A DNA stretch of 64,000 nt. Origin: Fructobacillus cardui (GTDB lineage: Bacteria; Bacillota; Bacilli; Lactobacillales; Lactobacillaceae). Below, piece after piece: positions 18,258 through 27,543 of this stretch (its first letter is position 1; each line of letters starts with the position of its first letter). The DNA lies in the NCBI RefSeq assembly GCF_023218935.1, contig NZ_JAJIAL010000005.1. One strand, 5' to 3'. The position numbers and the translations under genes are program-made. The notes beneath the pieces are model-generated. The model had not been told where the DNA came from. It searched no databases and saw only the letters and a list, made by a program, of their open reading frames with translations.

Positions 18258-18336
18258 TTATTATAGGTTGACTTTATTTTCAATAAAAGGTTTAATACAA
18301 CTTAACCATATTAAAGTTTATTGTGAAAGGACACGT
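18258..18336. promoter_or_regulatory. Divergent promoter region of tetR and the ABC pseudogene
   Basis: A minus-strand TATAAT (18260-18265) for tetR, a plus-strand TTGACT (about 18268-18273) with an AT-rich -10 17-19 bases on, and a short dyad TTTATT-TTC-AATAAA (18273-18287) between them that could be the TetR operator. GAAAGGA precedes the ATG at 18337. Confidence 0.45.
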
Positions 18337-20305
18337 ATGGCATATTTAGAATTAAAGAACATTAGGAAATCCTATTTCCTCGGAAAAGGAAGAATTTCCG
18401 GTCTTAAAAGGCATCGATTTAAACTTCGACCTTGGCGACTTCGTTTCCATCCTGGGTGAATCAGGTGGTGGTAAGTCAACACTGATGAACATCATTGGTG
18501 GGCTGGACCGTAACTTCTCTGGTGAAGTTTTAGTCAAGGGCAAGTTGCTCGACCACAAGCAAGAAAAGGAATTGGACCGTTACCGTCGAGAAACGATTGG
18601 CTACATTTACCAGTCCTATAACCTGGTTTCACGCTTATCCGTCTTAGACAACGTCTTAGTTTCATTAGACATGACGACGCTAAACAAGAAGGAACGTGAA
18701 GACCGCGCCAAGGAACTCTTGCAAAAAGTTGGCTTGGAAAAGCAAATCAAAAAGTATCCAAATCAGCTGTCTGGTGGACAGAAGCAACGAGTAGCCATCG
18801 CCCGTGCCTTGGCCTCTGACCCGAAGGTCATCATTGCCGATGAACCAACTGGTGCCTTGGATGCCGAAAATACGCTCGAAGTATTGGAATTATTAAACGA
18901 CATCGCCAAAGAAGGTCGTTTGGTTATTACCGTTACCCACTCACAGGCCGTTGCCGATGCCGGTACGCGAATTGTGCGTTTGGCTGATGGTCAAATCAAG
19001 TCTGACGAGCATCTCAAGCCAGCCTTTGAAACGGCCGATAAAGAAATGCTTGGTTCTCGTCCATTGCCTTTGATGGCTAGTGTGTGAACAGCCGCTAAGC
19101 ACTTTAAGTACAACATCCAGCACAATTCATTGATTATCTTGGGAACTGCCATTGGTTTGTTTGCCGTGGTCTTGTTCTCAGGACTTGGAAATGGAATTTC
19201 CGGCTATATTGGTGATCAGATTGCCAAGGTAGCCAACCCACAGTCAGTCACCGTTTCTCGTTATAATAAAAAAACTGACGGCGAATCAAACGCTGCCGCC
19301 CTTCTTGGTGGTGGCAGCACGGAAGCCTTTACTGCTGACCAAATTAAGCAAATCAAAGACACTTCCCACGTGTCAAAGGTTGAAAACTCTTATAGCGCTG
19401 CCAATGTTAATACAACCTACAATGGCAAGTCAACAACCGTCACATCATTGACCAACTGGACCTCACAAAACACAACCGACTCAATCAAAGCCGGTCGCGC
19501 TCCGAAGACTAATGAAATCCTATTGGATGAGACAACCGTGACAAAGCGTCTTGGCTTCAGTAACTACAAGGATGCCATCGGTAAGGAAGTCACTTTGACT
19601 TACCAAATCCAAAATGGACAATCCGCTACTCCCGTGACATTCACTGCTAAGATTTCTGGTGTCACAAAGGGTAACAGCCAAGGTATCCCGCAAGCTTCTA
19701 CAAGCACACAGACAATCGAAGCAGCCATGGAAAAAGCCGGCTTATCAACTGCCCCAAGCACATTGAGCTTGAAGGTTGACGATATGGACAACGTCAAGGC
19801 AACCACGAAGAAGATTGACAACATCAAGGATGGTTCTTCTAACCGCCTTTACAAGACTTCTTCTGTTATGAGCATCATTGACCAAGCTCAGACTTACGTC
19901 AACTTGGCAACTAACGTTTTGGCAACCATTGCCGGTATCTCATTGATTGTTTCAGCATTGATGATTATCGTGACGATGTACATGTCAGTTTCTGCCCGGA
20001 CTAAGGAAATCGGAATTCTCCGTGCCATCGGTGAATTAAAGGGTGACATCCAATGGTTGTTCATCACTGAATCATTGATCACTGGTTTGATTTCAGCAGT
20101 CTTTGCTACTGGTTTGGCCTTCTTGGCCGAAGCTGGTGTCAACGCTGCCTTGAAGGGCACTGCCGATTACGCCTTCGTTCAAATTACTGCCGGCAACGTT
20201 ACGACAGCGTTCGTCTTAGCAATCTTGATTTCATTGTTGGCCGCTATGCTGCCAGCCCGTCGAGCTTCTAAGTTAAACCCAATCGATGCATTGTCAGCTG
20301 ACTAA
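18337..20305 (+). pseudogene. MacB-like fused ABC ATPase-permease, frameshifted and with an in-frame TGA
   Basis: An exporter made of an N-terminal ATPase and a C-terminal FtsX/MacB permease, about 656 codons in all. Two defects are seen. In the AAAA run at about 18382-18385 one extra A shifts the frame; removing it gives a normal GKEEFPVLKGIDL junction. At 19085-19087 TGA replaces what is probably a Trp codon at the ATPase-permease linker, and the frame goes on unshifted. Walker A GESGGGKS, signature LSGGQ, Walker B IIADEPTG and four membrane helices are otherwise intact. If the permease restarts (TTG at 19130) it would lack its ATPase. Confidence 0.85.
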
Positions 20306-20339
20306 GCTTGCATCATTGAATGGATTAATAAATAATATG

Positions 20340-20374
20340 AACCTCAGAATTGAAGTGAAATTCTGGGGTTTTTA
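20340..20374 (+). terminator. Terminator after the ABC pseudogene
   Basis: Stem ACCTCAGAATT / AATTCTGGGGT (one G-U pair), 7-base loop, five Ts. Confidence 0.8.
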
Positions 20375-20534
20375 TTATGGGCAAATTTAAGGCTACAACC
20401 CTAGACAGTTTTATATTTTTCCTCGATGTTTCTTAATATGAATGACAAATCAGCAAACCATAATGACGGAGTCCATTCGACCCATTAATTGATTTTAGAT
20501 GTCAAAAATCATAAAATGACATCGAAAGGAGTAA

Positions 20535-21587
20535 ATGACATTGAAAAATTTTGATTATCAAACACTAAATCACCTTGTTATTTCTCCAGAAATGATTAAC
20601 AAAATGAATCAGATTTTTGAATTACGTGGTAAACTCACTGGCTTAAACAAAGTAAAAGCCCCTATTTTAGATCGTTTGGTCGAAGTTGCAAAAATTCAAA
20701 GTACAGATTCTTCTAATCGAATCGAAGGCATCTATACCAGTGATACCCGGCTAAAGCAATTAGTTGAAAAAAAACTCACCGCATAACCGAAGCGAGACAG
20801 GAATTTCTGAGTACAGGGATGTTTTAGAACTTATCCATGAAAGTTCCCCTTACCTTCCGGTTGCTGAAAATACGATTTTAGCCCTACACAAACGCTTGCT
20901 TAGTTGTACAGAAAGTACTTGGGGCGGTCACTTCAAAGACATCAATAATCAAATCATCACGCAATACGCTGATGGTTCAATTAAAATCAGGTTTAATCCG
21001 CCCGCAGCTCACATAACCCCCACGCTAATTGAAGAACTCTGTACTGACTACAATGAAGCACAACAACTAAATAAATTCCCCACGATTCTCCTTTGCGGTG
21101 CCTTTATTTTTGATTTGGTTTCGATTCACCCTTTTAGAGATGGCAATGGACGCATGTCGCGTTTATTAATGCTGTTAACCCTGTATCAATCAAAATTTGA
21201 TGTGGGCAAATATATCAGTATTGAAGCACTAATTTAAAAAAACAAAGACTGATTACTACGAATCTCTGGAAAATAGTTCTACAGGCTGGCATGAAAATAC
21301 TAACGATTATGCGCCGTTTCTCAATTACTTTTTAAGCGTCGTACTGCAAGCATACCGTGAATTAAACGAGCGAATTACTCTTTCCGAACAAGATAAAACC
21401 CCTGCAGCAGAGTTAATTCTACAAACATTGCAGGACCAATTAAAGCCTGTCAAAATCCGAACTGATTTCAGTTATTCCGGCGTACAGTAAAAAGACGATT
21501 GAAAGAGCCTTACTGGAATTGAGAGCAGCGAATAAAATTCAGATGACTGGTGCCGGACGTTCAACAAAATATATTCTAATTGGGTAA
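20535..21587 (+). pseudogene. Fic-domain protein, three frame disruptions
   Basis: Fic proteins usually AMPylate other proteins. The full reading spans about 350 codons in four pieces: 20535-20766, 20767-21237, about 21256-21490 and about 21488-21587. The first break is in an eight-A run (20767-20774), the second after ISIEALI, the third near 21485. Despite this the inhibitory-helix motif SNRIEG and the catalytic HPFRDGNGR (about 21127-21153) are unchanged, and the C-terminal winged helix is readable. AAGGAG precedes the first ATG. Decay looks recent. The next gene on the other strand is unrelated. Confidence 0.83.
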
Positions 21588-21640
21588 AAATAATCGTCCA
21601 GCTTTTACCAACACCAGTTATTACTTAAAATGTACACAAA

Positions 21641-21672
21641 AAAAGCACCAACCGCAATCGGTTGGTGCTTTT
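21641..21672 (-). terminator. Terminator of rplM-rpsI
   Basis: Perfect 14-bp stem AAAAGCACCAACCG / CGGTTGGTGCTTTT around CAAT; works in either direction. Confidence 0.88.
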
Positions 21673-21702
21673 CCATGTTCTCGTAAAACGATAATGTAAA
21701 GA

Positions 21703-22098
21703 TTAACGCTTTGAGAATTGTGAAGCCTTACGGGCCTTCTTCAAACCTGGCTTCTTACGTTCCTTCATACGAGCATCACGGGTCAAAAGACCAGCTTGCT
21801 TCAATGCAGGACGGAAGTCTGGGTCAACAACGAGCAAGGCACGGGCGATACCGTGACGAGTGGCTCCGGCTTGACCAGAGAAACCACCACCATTAACGTT
21901 AACCAAAACGTCATAGTTACCCAATGTATCTGTAGCGTTGAATGGTTGCAAAACAACTTCACGCAAGTTAGGGAAAGGAATGTAGTCTTCGATTGACTTG
22001 CCATTCATAGTGATGGCACCGTTACCAGGAACCAAACGGACCCGAGCAACTGAGTTCTTACGACGACCAGTTCCGGCATATTGTACTGCTGCAGTCAT
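21703..22098 (-). CDS. rpsI: 30S ribosomal protein S9
   Basis: S9 sits in the 30S head; its C-terminal tail reaches the P-site tRNA. The 131-residue product shows the conserved YAGTGRRKNSVARVR start region, VNVNGGGFSGQAGA in the middle, and the invariant SQFSKR tail. It follows rplM by 18 bases with a GAAAGGAGTG site, forming the two-gene rplM-rpsI operon. Confidence 0.97.
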   Translation of the reverse strand: MTAAVQYAGTGRRKNSVARVRLVPGNGAITMNGKSIEDYIPFPNLREVVLQPFNATDTLGNYDVLVNVNGGGFSGQAGATRHGIARALLVVDPDFRPALKQAGLLTRDARMKERKKPGLKKARKASQFSKR

Positions 22099-22116
22099 AT
22101 TATCGGCACTCCTTTC

Positions 22117-22560
22117 TTAGACCAACTTGTTGATGTCAAGTACTTCAGGCTTCTGAGCAGCATGGTTGTGGTCTGCTCCAGCGTATACGTGCAAGTTCAA
22201 GCCTTGCTTACGTCCCAAAGATGTCTTAGGCAACATACCCTTGATTGACAATTCCAACAACTTTTCTGGATCATATTGACGGTAGTTACCGGCAGTACGT
22301 TCCTTCAATCCACCTGGGTGGTTTGAGTGATGGTAGTAAATCTTGTCAGTTGCCTTCTTACCAGTCAACTTTACTTCACCAGCATTGATGATGATGACGT
22401 TGTCACCCATATCAACGTTAGGTGTGAAAGTTGGCTTGTTCTTACCGCGCAAAATAGAAGCAACTACTGTTGACAAACGTCCCAAAACGACGTCCTTGGC
22501 ATCAATAATGTACCACTTCTTTTCGATTTCGCTAGGCTTTGCTAAAAATGTTGTACGCAT
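22117..22560 (-). CDS. rplM: 50S ribosomal protein L13
   Basis: L13 is an early-assembly 50S protein. The 147-residue product begins MRTTFLAKP and shows DAKDVVLGRLS and the HPGGLKERTAG loop. CAAAGGAG lies before the ATG. In most lactic acid bacteria this gene follows truA directly; here 1.4 kb with a flavin-fold gene and a broken secreted protein intervenes. Confidence 0.97.
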   Translation of the reverse strand: MRTTFLAKPSEIEKKWYIIDAKDVVLGRLSTVVASILRGKNKPTFTPNVDMGDNVIIINAGEVKLTGKKATDKIYYHHSNHPGGLKERTAGNYRQYDPEKLLELSIKGMLPKTSLGRKQGLNLHVYAGADHNHAAQKPEVLDINKLV

Positions 22561-22691
22561 GGCGCGCTCCTTTGATTAGTTGTTTACATGTCAGGTCGTT
22601 CCTTACCTAACTTTTACAATAAGTTTCCGGGGCTTATCGTGAGGTAAACAATACCAACAACTATTATATCCATTAAGGCCGGCACTGTCAA
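22561..22691 (-). promoter_or_regulatory. rplM promoter and probable L13 leader
   Basis: Minus-strand TTGACA (22686-22691), 17-base spacer, TATAAT (22663-22668): a near-perfect housekeeping promoter. It gives a roughly 95-base 5' leader with GC-rich complementary segments (GGGGCTTATCG region). Firmicutes rplM genes often carry an autoregulatory L13 leader; its presence here is inference. Confidence 0.7.
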
Positions 22692-22711
22692 TTATTTTCC
22701 CGATTTTCTTG

Positions 22712-22735
22712 CTGATTTTCCATCAAAAAAATCAG
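22712..22735. other. Inverted pair of the over-represented octamer
   Basis: CTGATTTT (22712-22719) and AAAATCAG (22728-22735) stand as an 8-bp inverted repeat with an 8-base loop, between the rplM promoter and the next gene. See the finding on this octamer. Confidence 0.6.
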
Positions 22736-22868
22736 TTCTATTCAAGCCCATTTTCTTCAGAAAAGAGCCCAAAGAATTCTAATGTTCAACATTATGCTAC
22801 AAAGTATTTAATTTAATGTGACAAATAAGTCACAGTCGTGTTATAGTACCTGTATAGGAGGAATCCGT

Positions 22869-23260
22869 ATGCTACATCTTAGAGATATATGGAAAACAAA
22901 ACCCTTCTGGATTTTTATTGTCTTAATGAGCTTAATCGTCCTTGGTGGTAACACCGCCATTGCTTCAGTTGGGCCTAGCCCCTTACAGCAGCAACAGCAA
23001 GCCCCCACCAAGGTCGTTCAACCAAGCACACCGCGATTACAAATACCAATGCTAAATACATCCTGATGAAGCAGGTAGATATCGCAAAAAATCATGCTGA
23101 GTAATGTGGGTGTGCATTGGTTTACTTCTGCTATCGACAAAATCCGGATTCAATAATCGAGAACACTGGCTACCCGAACGCTGCCCAGTTTGCTAACAAA
23201 GACAAATTGGAGTCCCATACTCTTCTCCCCGTCATCTCCTTTAGTAAACCGTCGGCCTAG
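22869..23260 (+). pseudogene. Decayed small secreted protein
   Basis: The ATG at 22869 follows a strong AGGAGG site and a TATAGT box. It starts a peptide with a positively charged head and a hydrophobic signal segment (FWIFIVLMSLIVLGG), a likely signal-peptide cut near Ala-Ser-Val, then a Gln/Pro-rich linker. The frame stops at 23066. Plausible protein-like frames continue after it (KYILMKQVDIAKNHAE in another phase, then NTGYPNAAQFANKDK), so the gene was probably longer and has been frameshifted. I do not recognise the family. A terminator follows at 23320. Confidence 0.5.
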
Positions 23261-23319
23261 CCACGACCTACTTCTCCTCAATAAACTTTTCAGTTCGCTG
23301 GCAGCACTGATAAAAAAGG

Positions 23320-23354
23320 AGCCCCAACCGTGATTCATCGGTTGGGGCTTTTTG
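23320..23354 (+). terminator. Terminator after the secreted-protein remnant
   Basis: Stem AGCCCCAACCG / CGGTTGGGGCT, 8-base loop, T run. Confidence 0.85.
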
Positions 23355-23448
23355 TCGTTTCAATTTAAAGGTAAAAAAATTACGATTAATCGCCTGGCCT
23401 TCACTACTAACACCGTTACTGCTTGGCTGTAGGCTATCGACCCGCTAA

Positions 23449-23856
23449 TTAAGCAAAAGTTACCACTTCAGTACCGGCATAGGCGGCTAAACGAGCAGAC
23501 TTAAAGGTTAATTCCAACAACACTTCTTCTTCAGGGTGTGGGTGGTTCTTCAAGAAAACAGGGTTGGTAAAGTAAGATTGCACATCCTGCCAAGTCTTCT
23601 TGGAACGCACCATGGTCACCTGGTTGGATTCGATTCGGGCACCGTTTTCATTCAAAGGCGTCATGATAGCCACCTTGGCGTTCTGGTCCAAATCGGCAAT
23701 CTTCGCCGTATCTGGTTGTGAAACCAGGTACCAAACATTGGGGCGGTCCGGATCAGCCGTAAACCCCATAATCCGCAGGCTTGGTCGATCATCCTTGGCC
23801 GTTGCCACAAAAATCAATCCTCGAGCAGCCTGAATATATTCCTCAAATAATGTCAT
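23449..23856 (-). CDS. Pyridoxamine 5'-phosphate oxidase-fold (split barrel) protein
   Basis: A 135-residue protein of the FMN-binding split-barrel group, close in size and pattern to general stress protein 26-type sequences. Readable marks are FVATAKDDRPSLRIMGF near residue 16 and VWYLVSQPDTAKIADLDQNAKVAI. The family binds flavin or F420; the substrate is unknown. GGAGG lies 5 bases before the ATG. It stands alone between truA and the secreted-protein remnant, inside a region where truA and rplM are usually neighbours. Confidence 0.75.
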   Translation of the reverse strand: MTLFEEYIQAARGLIFVATAKDDRPSLRIMGFTADPDRPNVWYLVSQPDTAKIADLDQNAKVAIMTPLNENGARIESNQVTMVRSKKTWQDVQSYFTNPVFLKNHPHPEEEVLLELTFKSARLAAYAGTEVVTFA

Positions 23857-23940
23857 GTTAACCTCCGTGTGTCGACTACCATCACTTAATCAGCCAGCAA
23901 AAGTGCAAGCTGATTTTTTAAAGCGAAAAATTATCCTAAC

Positions 23941-24714
23941 TCACAAACTATTATACGCTACTTCATCCAAATATAAACCGGCTGCGGGCGCCGTGTATCG
24001 CGCCTGCTCACGGTCCTTGGCAGCAATCAAAGCAGGAATGGCATCAACAGCCCGTCGGCCCGTGCCGATTTCCAGCAAAACGCCAACCATAATGCGAATC
24101 TGGTTATACAAGAAGGCGTTCCCCTCAAAGGTAAAGACCAGTTCGTGTTCGTCTTCTTTGACCTCGATTTCGGCCTTCGTGATGGTCCGGACGGTTGTCG
24201 CCGTCTGGTTTCCAGAGGCAGCAAAGGTGGCAAAGTCGTGTTCGCCAATCAAATCAGGCAGAGCCTGCTCAATCCGTTTCGGGTCCAAATGCCAGTGGAA
24301 GTGGCCGGTATAACGGCGCTTAAAGGGATCGACATAGTCTTGGGTCGAAACCCGGTAGTAGTAACGCTTCTGGTGGGAAGCAAAACGGGCATGAAAGTCG
24401 TCTGAGACCTGGTCCACCTGCTTAATCAAAATGTCCCTGGGCAAAATGGTGTTTAGCCCCTTGCGGACGCCCTCACCCGGAATATTAAAAGGCAGGTCGA
24501 AGTGAACGACCTGACCATTGGCGTGAACGCCCGTATCGGTCCGTGAGGCCCCGACAACCTTAATCCGTTCAGCAGGATTCTTGCCCATCTGGTTGACGGC
24601 CTTGATTAATTCTCCCTGAACAGTACGGTGGCGTTCCACCCCATTTTTACTTTGTACTTGAAAGCCTAAAAAATCAGACCCGTCGTAAGCGACAAGCGCA
24701 CGATAACGCGGCAT
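23941..24714 (-). CDS. truA: tRNA pseudouridine(38-40) synthase
   Basis: TruA makes pseudouridine at positions 38-40 of the anticodon arm. The 257-residue product has the catalytic aspartate in GASRTDTGVHANGQV near residue 61 and the family's YYYRV strand and C-terminal LYLDEV. It is the last gene of the ecfA1-ecfA2-ecfT-truA unit, 27 bases after ecfT, with a GGGAG site. This order is standard in Firmicutes. Confidence 0.96.
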   Translation of the reverse strand: MPRYRALVAYDGSDFLGFQVQSKNGVERHRTVQGELIKAVNQMGKNPAERIKVVGASRTDTGVHANGQVVHFDLPFNIPGEGVRKGLNTILPRDILIKQVDQVSDDFHARFASHQKRYYYRVSTQDYVDPFKRRYTGHFHWHLDPKRIEQALPDLIGEHDFATFAASGNQTATTVRTITKAEIEVKEDEHELVFTFEGNAFLYNQIRIMVGVLLEIGTGRRAVDAIPALIAAKDREQARYTAPAAGLYLDEVAYNSL

Positions 24715-24741
24715 CGGCGGCTCCCTTCCTGCTAGTGTTGT

Positions 24742-25542
24742 TTAATTGATCCATAGTAATCCGATAAAAAGAAGGACAAACAGTCCAGTGCCCAAAGCAG
24801 CCACTAAGTCTTGCTTGCTATAGGATAAGACCCGGTACCGTGTCCGATTATCCGCAGATTCAAAACCGCGAACTTCCATGGCATTGGCTAAGTCTAACGC
24901 CCGTTGCAAGGCCCCGATAAAGAGCGGAATCAACAGGGGTAAAACGGCCTTCGACCGATTGATGAGTGACCCGGTGGACAGTGACATCCCCCGCGACTTT
25001 TGCGCCTTCATCACCTTATCCGTTTCCAGCATCAGCAATGGCACAAAACGCAAAGCAATCGAGAGCATCAGTGCCAGTTCCTCAACTGGTACCTTAATCG
25101 CCTTCAGGGGCTTTAAGAGCGACTCGATGGCACTGGCAATAGCCGTTGGCGGCGTCGTCAGCGTTAGCGCCGTTGACATCAGGACGATCAGGACAAAGCG
25201 CAAAACTACATAGAGGGTGTTAATCAAGCCCGGCAACGTAATTTTTAAGAACTGCCAATGGAACAAGACGGGCGTGCCACCAGTAAAGAAGAGCTGGAGG
25301 CAGACGGTAAAGATGATAAGCCACATCACGGGCTTAATCCCCCGCCAGTAAAGTTCCAGGCTTTGGCCCGTTAAGACCAACGTTAGGGCCAAAAACAAGG
25401 TGGCAAGTGCGTAGGCCGGCCAGGTATTGGCAAAAATTAAGAGAAAGACATAGACTACCGTGACCAAAATTTTGGTTCTAGGATCAACCCGGTAAAGCCA
25501 AGCCTTGCCAGGAATAAATTGACCAATCACGAGGTTATTCAT
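24742..25542 (-). CDS. ecfT: ECF transporter T component (EcfT)
   Basis: EcfT is the membrane scaffold of energy-coupling-factor vitamin importers; it links the two ATPases to exchangeable substrate-binding S subunits. About 266 residues with membrane helices in the first half and the two coupling-helix motifs with the Arg-Gly pair (KSRGM near 185, MEVRGF near 223). The ATG at 25542 has GGAGG 8 bases ahead and overlaps the ecfA2 stop by 8 bases. No S component lies in the window. Confidence 0.94.
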   Translation of the reverse strand: MNNLVIGQFIPGKAWLYRVDPRTKILVTVVYVFLLIFANTWPAYALATLFLALTLVLTGQSLELYWRGIKPVMWLIIFTVCLQLFFTGGTPVLFHWQFLKITLPGLINTLYVVLRFVLIVLMSTALTLTTPPTAIASAIESLLKPLKAIKVPVEELALMLSIALRFVPLLMLETDKVMKAQKSRGMSLSTGSLINRSKAVLPLLIPLFIGALQRALDLANAMEVRGFESADNRTRYRVLSYSKQDLVAALGTGLFVLLFIGLLWIN

Positions 25543-26434
25543 CTCGGTCACCTCCCGTCAAAGAATTTGGCATGGTCACCCGGTCCCAATCGACCTGGCA
25601 CTTAATTTGCTCGGCCAAGTCCGCCACTGATTTTGGCAAATGGTCAAAATGATAACCATGATCTTCGAGGTCCTTGGCGAAAGCCACTGGCTCCGGCAAG
25701 TCCAAGGCGTGATCCAAGAACCATTGTCGGTCACGCAAAAAAAGCTGGTCGGGGGCTTCGATGGCCGCCACGCGACCGTCTTGCATCACGACCACTTGGT
25801 CTGCGAGCGCTAGCACCTGGTCCATCTGGTGAGAAATCAGGACCACCGTCTTCTGGGCGGCCTTTAACTCCTGGAGCAAGTCCAAAAGTTCCTCTTGGCC
25901 CTTGGGGTCGAGACCGGCAGCTGGCTCATCAAAAACCATGGCCTGCGGGTCCATTGCTAAAACACCTGCCAGCGCCACCCGGCGCATCTGTCCACCCGAA
26001 AGGTCAAAGGGCGAGTGCTGCCAAAATTCTTCCTTCATGCCGACCTGGATTAATGCTTTTTTCGCGAGGGCTTCCGCTTCCTCGTCATTCTTGTCAAAGT
26101 TTTTGGGGCCGTACATGACATCCTCTAAAACTGTGCTGGCGAAAAGCTGATTTTCCGGAAATTGGAAAACCATCCCCACTTGCGCGCGGACTGGTCCCAA
26201 CGCCTTTTCCTTGGTCTTGCTGGTGACAACTTGGTCGCCAACCACGACTTGTCCACCACTTGGCAACAAGAGCGCATTCAGGTGTTGAACCAAGGTTGAC
26301 TTGCCCGACCCAGTTTGGCCAACAATGGCTGTAATCTGACCGGCTTCAACCGTTAAATTGATATCGTCGAGAATCTGTTTGGCATTTTTCCCGGCGCCAT
26401 AGTGAAAGCTTAATCCTTCAATGTTGATAGCCAT
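25535..26434 (-). CDS. ecfA2: ECF transporter ATPase EcfA2
   Basis: One of the two ATPases of the ECF module. The 299-residue product has Walker A GQTGSGKST near 41, signature LSGGQMRRVALAG near 143, and Walker B MVFDEPAAGLD. Its start lies 25 bases inside ecfA1 and its end overlaps ecfT, so the three are translationally coupled. Confidence 0.95.
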   Translation of the reverse strand: MAINIEGLSFHYGAGKNAKQILDDINLTVEAGQITAIVGQTGSGKSTLVQHLNALLLPSGGQVVVGDQVVTSKTKEKALGPVRAQVGMVFQFPENQLFASTVLEDVMYGPKNFDKNDEEAEALAKKALIQVGMKEEFWQHSPFDLSGGQMRRVALAGVLAMDPQAMVFDEPAAGLDPKGQEELLDLLQELKAAQKTVVLISHQMDQVLALADQVVVMQDGRVAAIEAPDQLFLRDRQWFLDHALDLPEPVAFAKDLEDHGYHFDHLPKSVADLAEQIKCQVDWDRVTMPNSLTGGDRDE

Positions 26435-27231
26435 GCTGCCAACTCCTGCTTCGTTAAATACTGATTGGGGGCCTTTGGCAAGGCCTGAGACAGCTGGGAT
26501 TCAAAAGGTTGGTCTAAACCAAGCTCTTTGAGTGCCTGTCCCTGGACAAAGAGGTCTTGTGGCCGTTCGTCAAAGGCTAACTGACCGTCGTTAATGACGA
26601 CCACGCGGTCCGCCAGGGCGGCCTCCGCCATATCGTGGGTGATGACGATGAGCGTCAATTGATCCTGATACTGATTTTTCAGGTCTTTTAAAGTCTGCAA
26701 AACAGCACTCTTCCCGGCTGGGTCGAGCATGGCCGTTGCTTCGTCTAAAATAATCACCTTGGGCTTCAGGGCCAAGACGGATGCCAAAGCGACTCGCTGC
26801 TTCTGGCCACCCGAGAGCGTGTGTGGTTCCCGATCGGCAAAATCAGCCATTCCCACCTGCTTCAAGACTGCCTCAATCATCTTCGGCATTTCCTCAGACG
26901 GGACCTGGCGGTTTTCCAAACCAAAGGCAACGTCGTCAGCGACGGTAGCGCCGACAAACTGGTTATCTGGGTTTTGAAAAACCATCCCCACCTGGGCACG
27001 GGCTTCTGCCAGTGTCTCAACGGTCAGTTGCTGACCAAAGATACTAATCGTACCACTGTTGGCTTCTAAGAGACCCAGGATTAGCTTGGCGAGCGTCGAT
27101 TTCCCCGATCCATTATGGCCGACAATCGATAGCCATTGGCCCTCTTGGACTTTGAGGCCAAAATCATGAAAGAGTGGGTCCTGGTCTGGGTACCCATAAG
27201 TCAAATTGTTAATTGTAATTACGTTTGTCAT
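26410..27231 (-). CDS. ecfA1: ECF transporter ATPase EcfA1
   Basis: The second ECF ATPase. From the chosen ATG at 27231 it has about 273 residues with Walker A GHNGSGKST near 38, signature LSGGQKQRVALA near 140 and Walker B VIILDEATAMLD. The longer frame to 27309 adds 26 residues unlike the family. No ribosome binding site is seen before 27231; an extended -10 (TGG-TAAAAT) ends about 8 bases upstream, which would give a leaderless message. It heads the ecf-truA operon. Confidence 0.93.
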   Translation of the reverse strand: MTNVITINNLTYGYPDQDPLFHDFGLKVQEGQWLSIVGHNGSGKSTLAKLILGLLEANSGTISIFGQQLTVETLAEARAQVGMVFQNPDNQFVGATVADDVAFGLENRQVPSEEMPKMIEAVLKQVGMADFADREPHTLSGGQKQRVALASVLALKPKVIILDEATAMLDPAGKSAVLQTLKDLKNQYQDQLTLIVITHDMAEAALADRVVVINDGQLAFDERPQDLFVQGQALKELGLDQPFESQLSQALPKAPNQYLTKQELAAWLSTLKD

Positions 27232-27343
27232 TATCAAACATTTTACCATATTTGTGGGCTGAGGGCCGGTCGTGGTGCCTTGCTTGGTGACAAGTTTGAA
27301 ACGAACCAATTTTGATTTGGCTGAGATAGTTGACGAGCGCCAC

Positions 27344-27371
27344 GAAAAAAGCCGACCAGTACGGTCGACTT
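27344..27371 (-). terminator. Terminator of the ABC-2/LytTR/DUF3021 operon
   Basis: Minus-strand stem AAGTCGACC / GGTCGGCTT (one G-U pair), 5-base loop, six Ts. Confidence 0.82.
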
Positions 27372-27390
27372 ATTATTCAATCCTTAAGGT

Positions 27391-27513
27391 TTTCGTAGTA
27401 GACCGCAATCCCTAGGCTTCGGGCTTAAATTTCTCGTGGAGCACCACAACTCTTAGGCTTCGGGCTTCAAATTCTCGTGGAGCACCACAACTCTTAGGCC
27501 TCGGGCTTAAAGT
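27391..27513. repeat. 41-bp tandem repeat, three copies
   Basis: Units at 27391-27431, 27432-27472 and 27473-27513 with period 41; the last two are nearly identical and each contains the small dyad GTGG-AGCA-CCAC and CTTCGGGCTT or CCTCGGGCTT. They lie between the DUF3021 stop and its terminator. Confidence 0.83.
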
Positions 27514-27543
27514 TCCTTTGCCAGTTTGCTCGAATCACCGATT

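Noticed and set aside
25633..26118. 161-residue plus-strand frame opposite ecfA2
   Set aside because: Proline/arginine-rich shadow of a clear ATPase gene.
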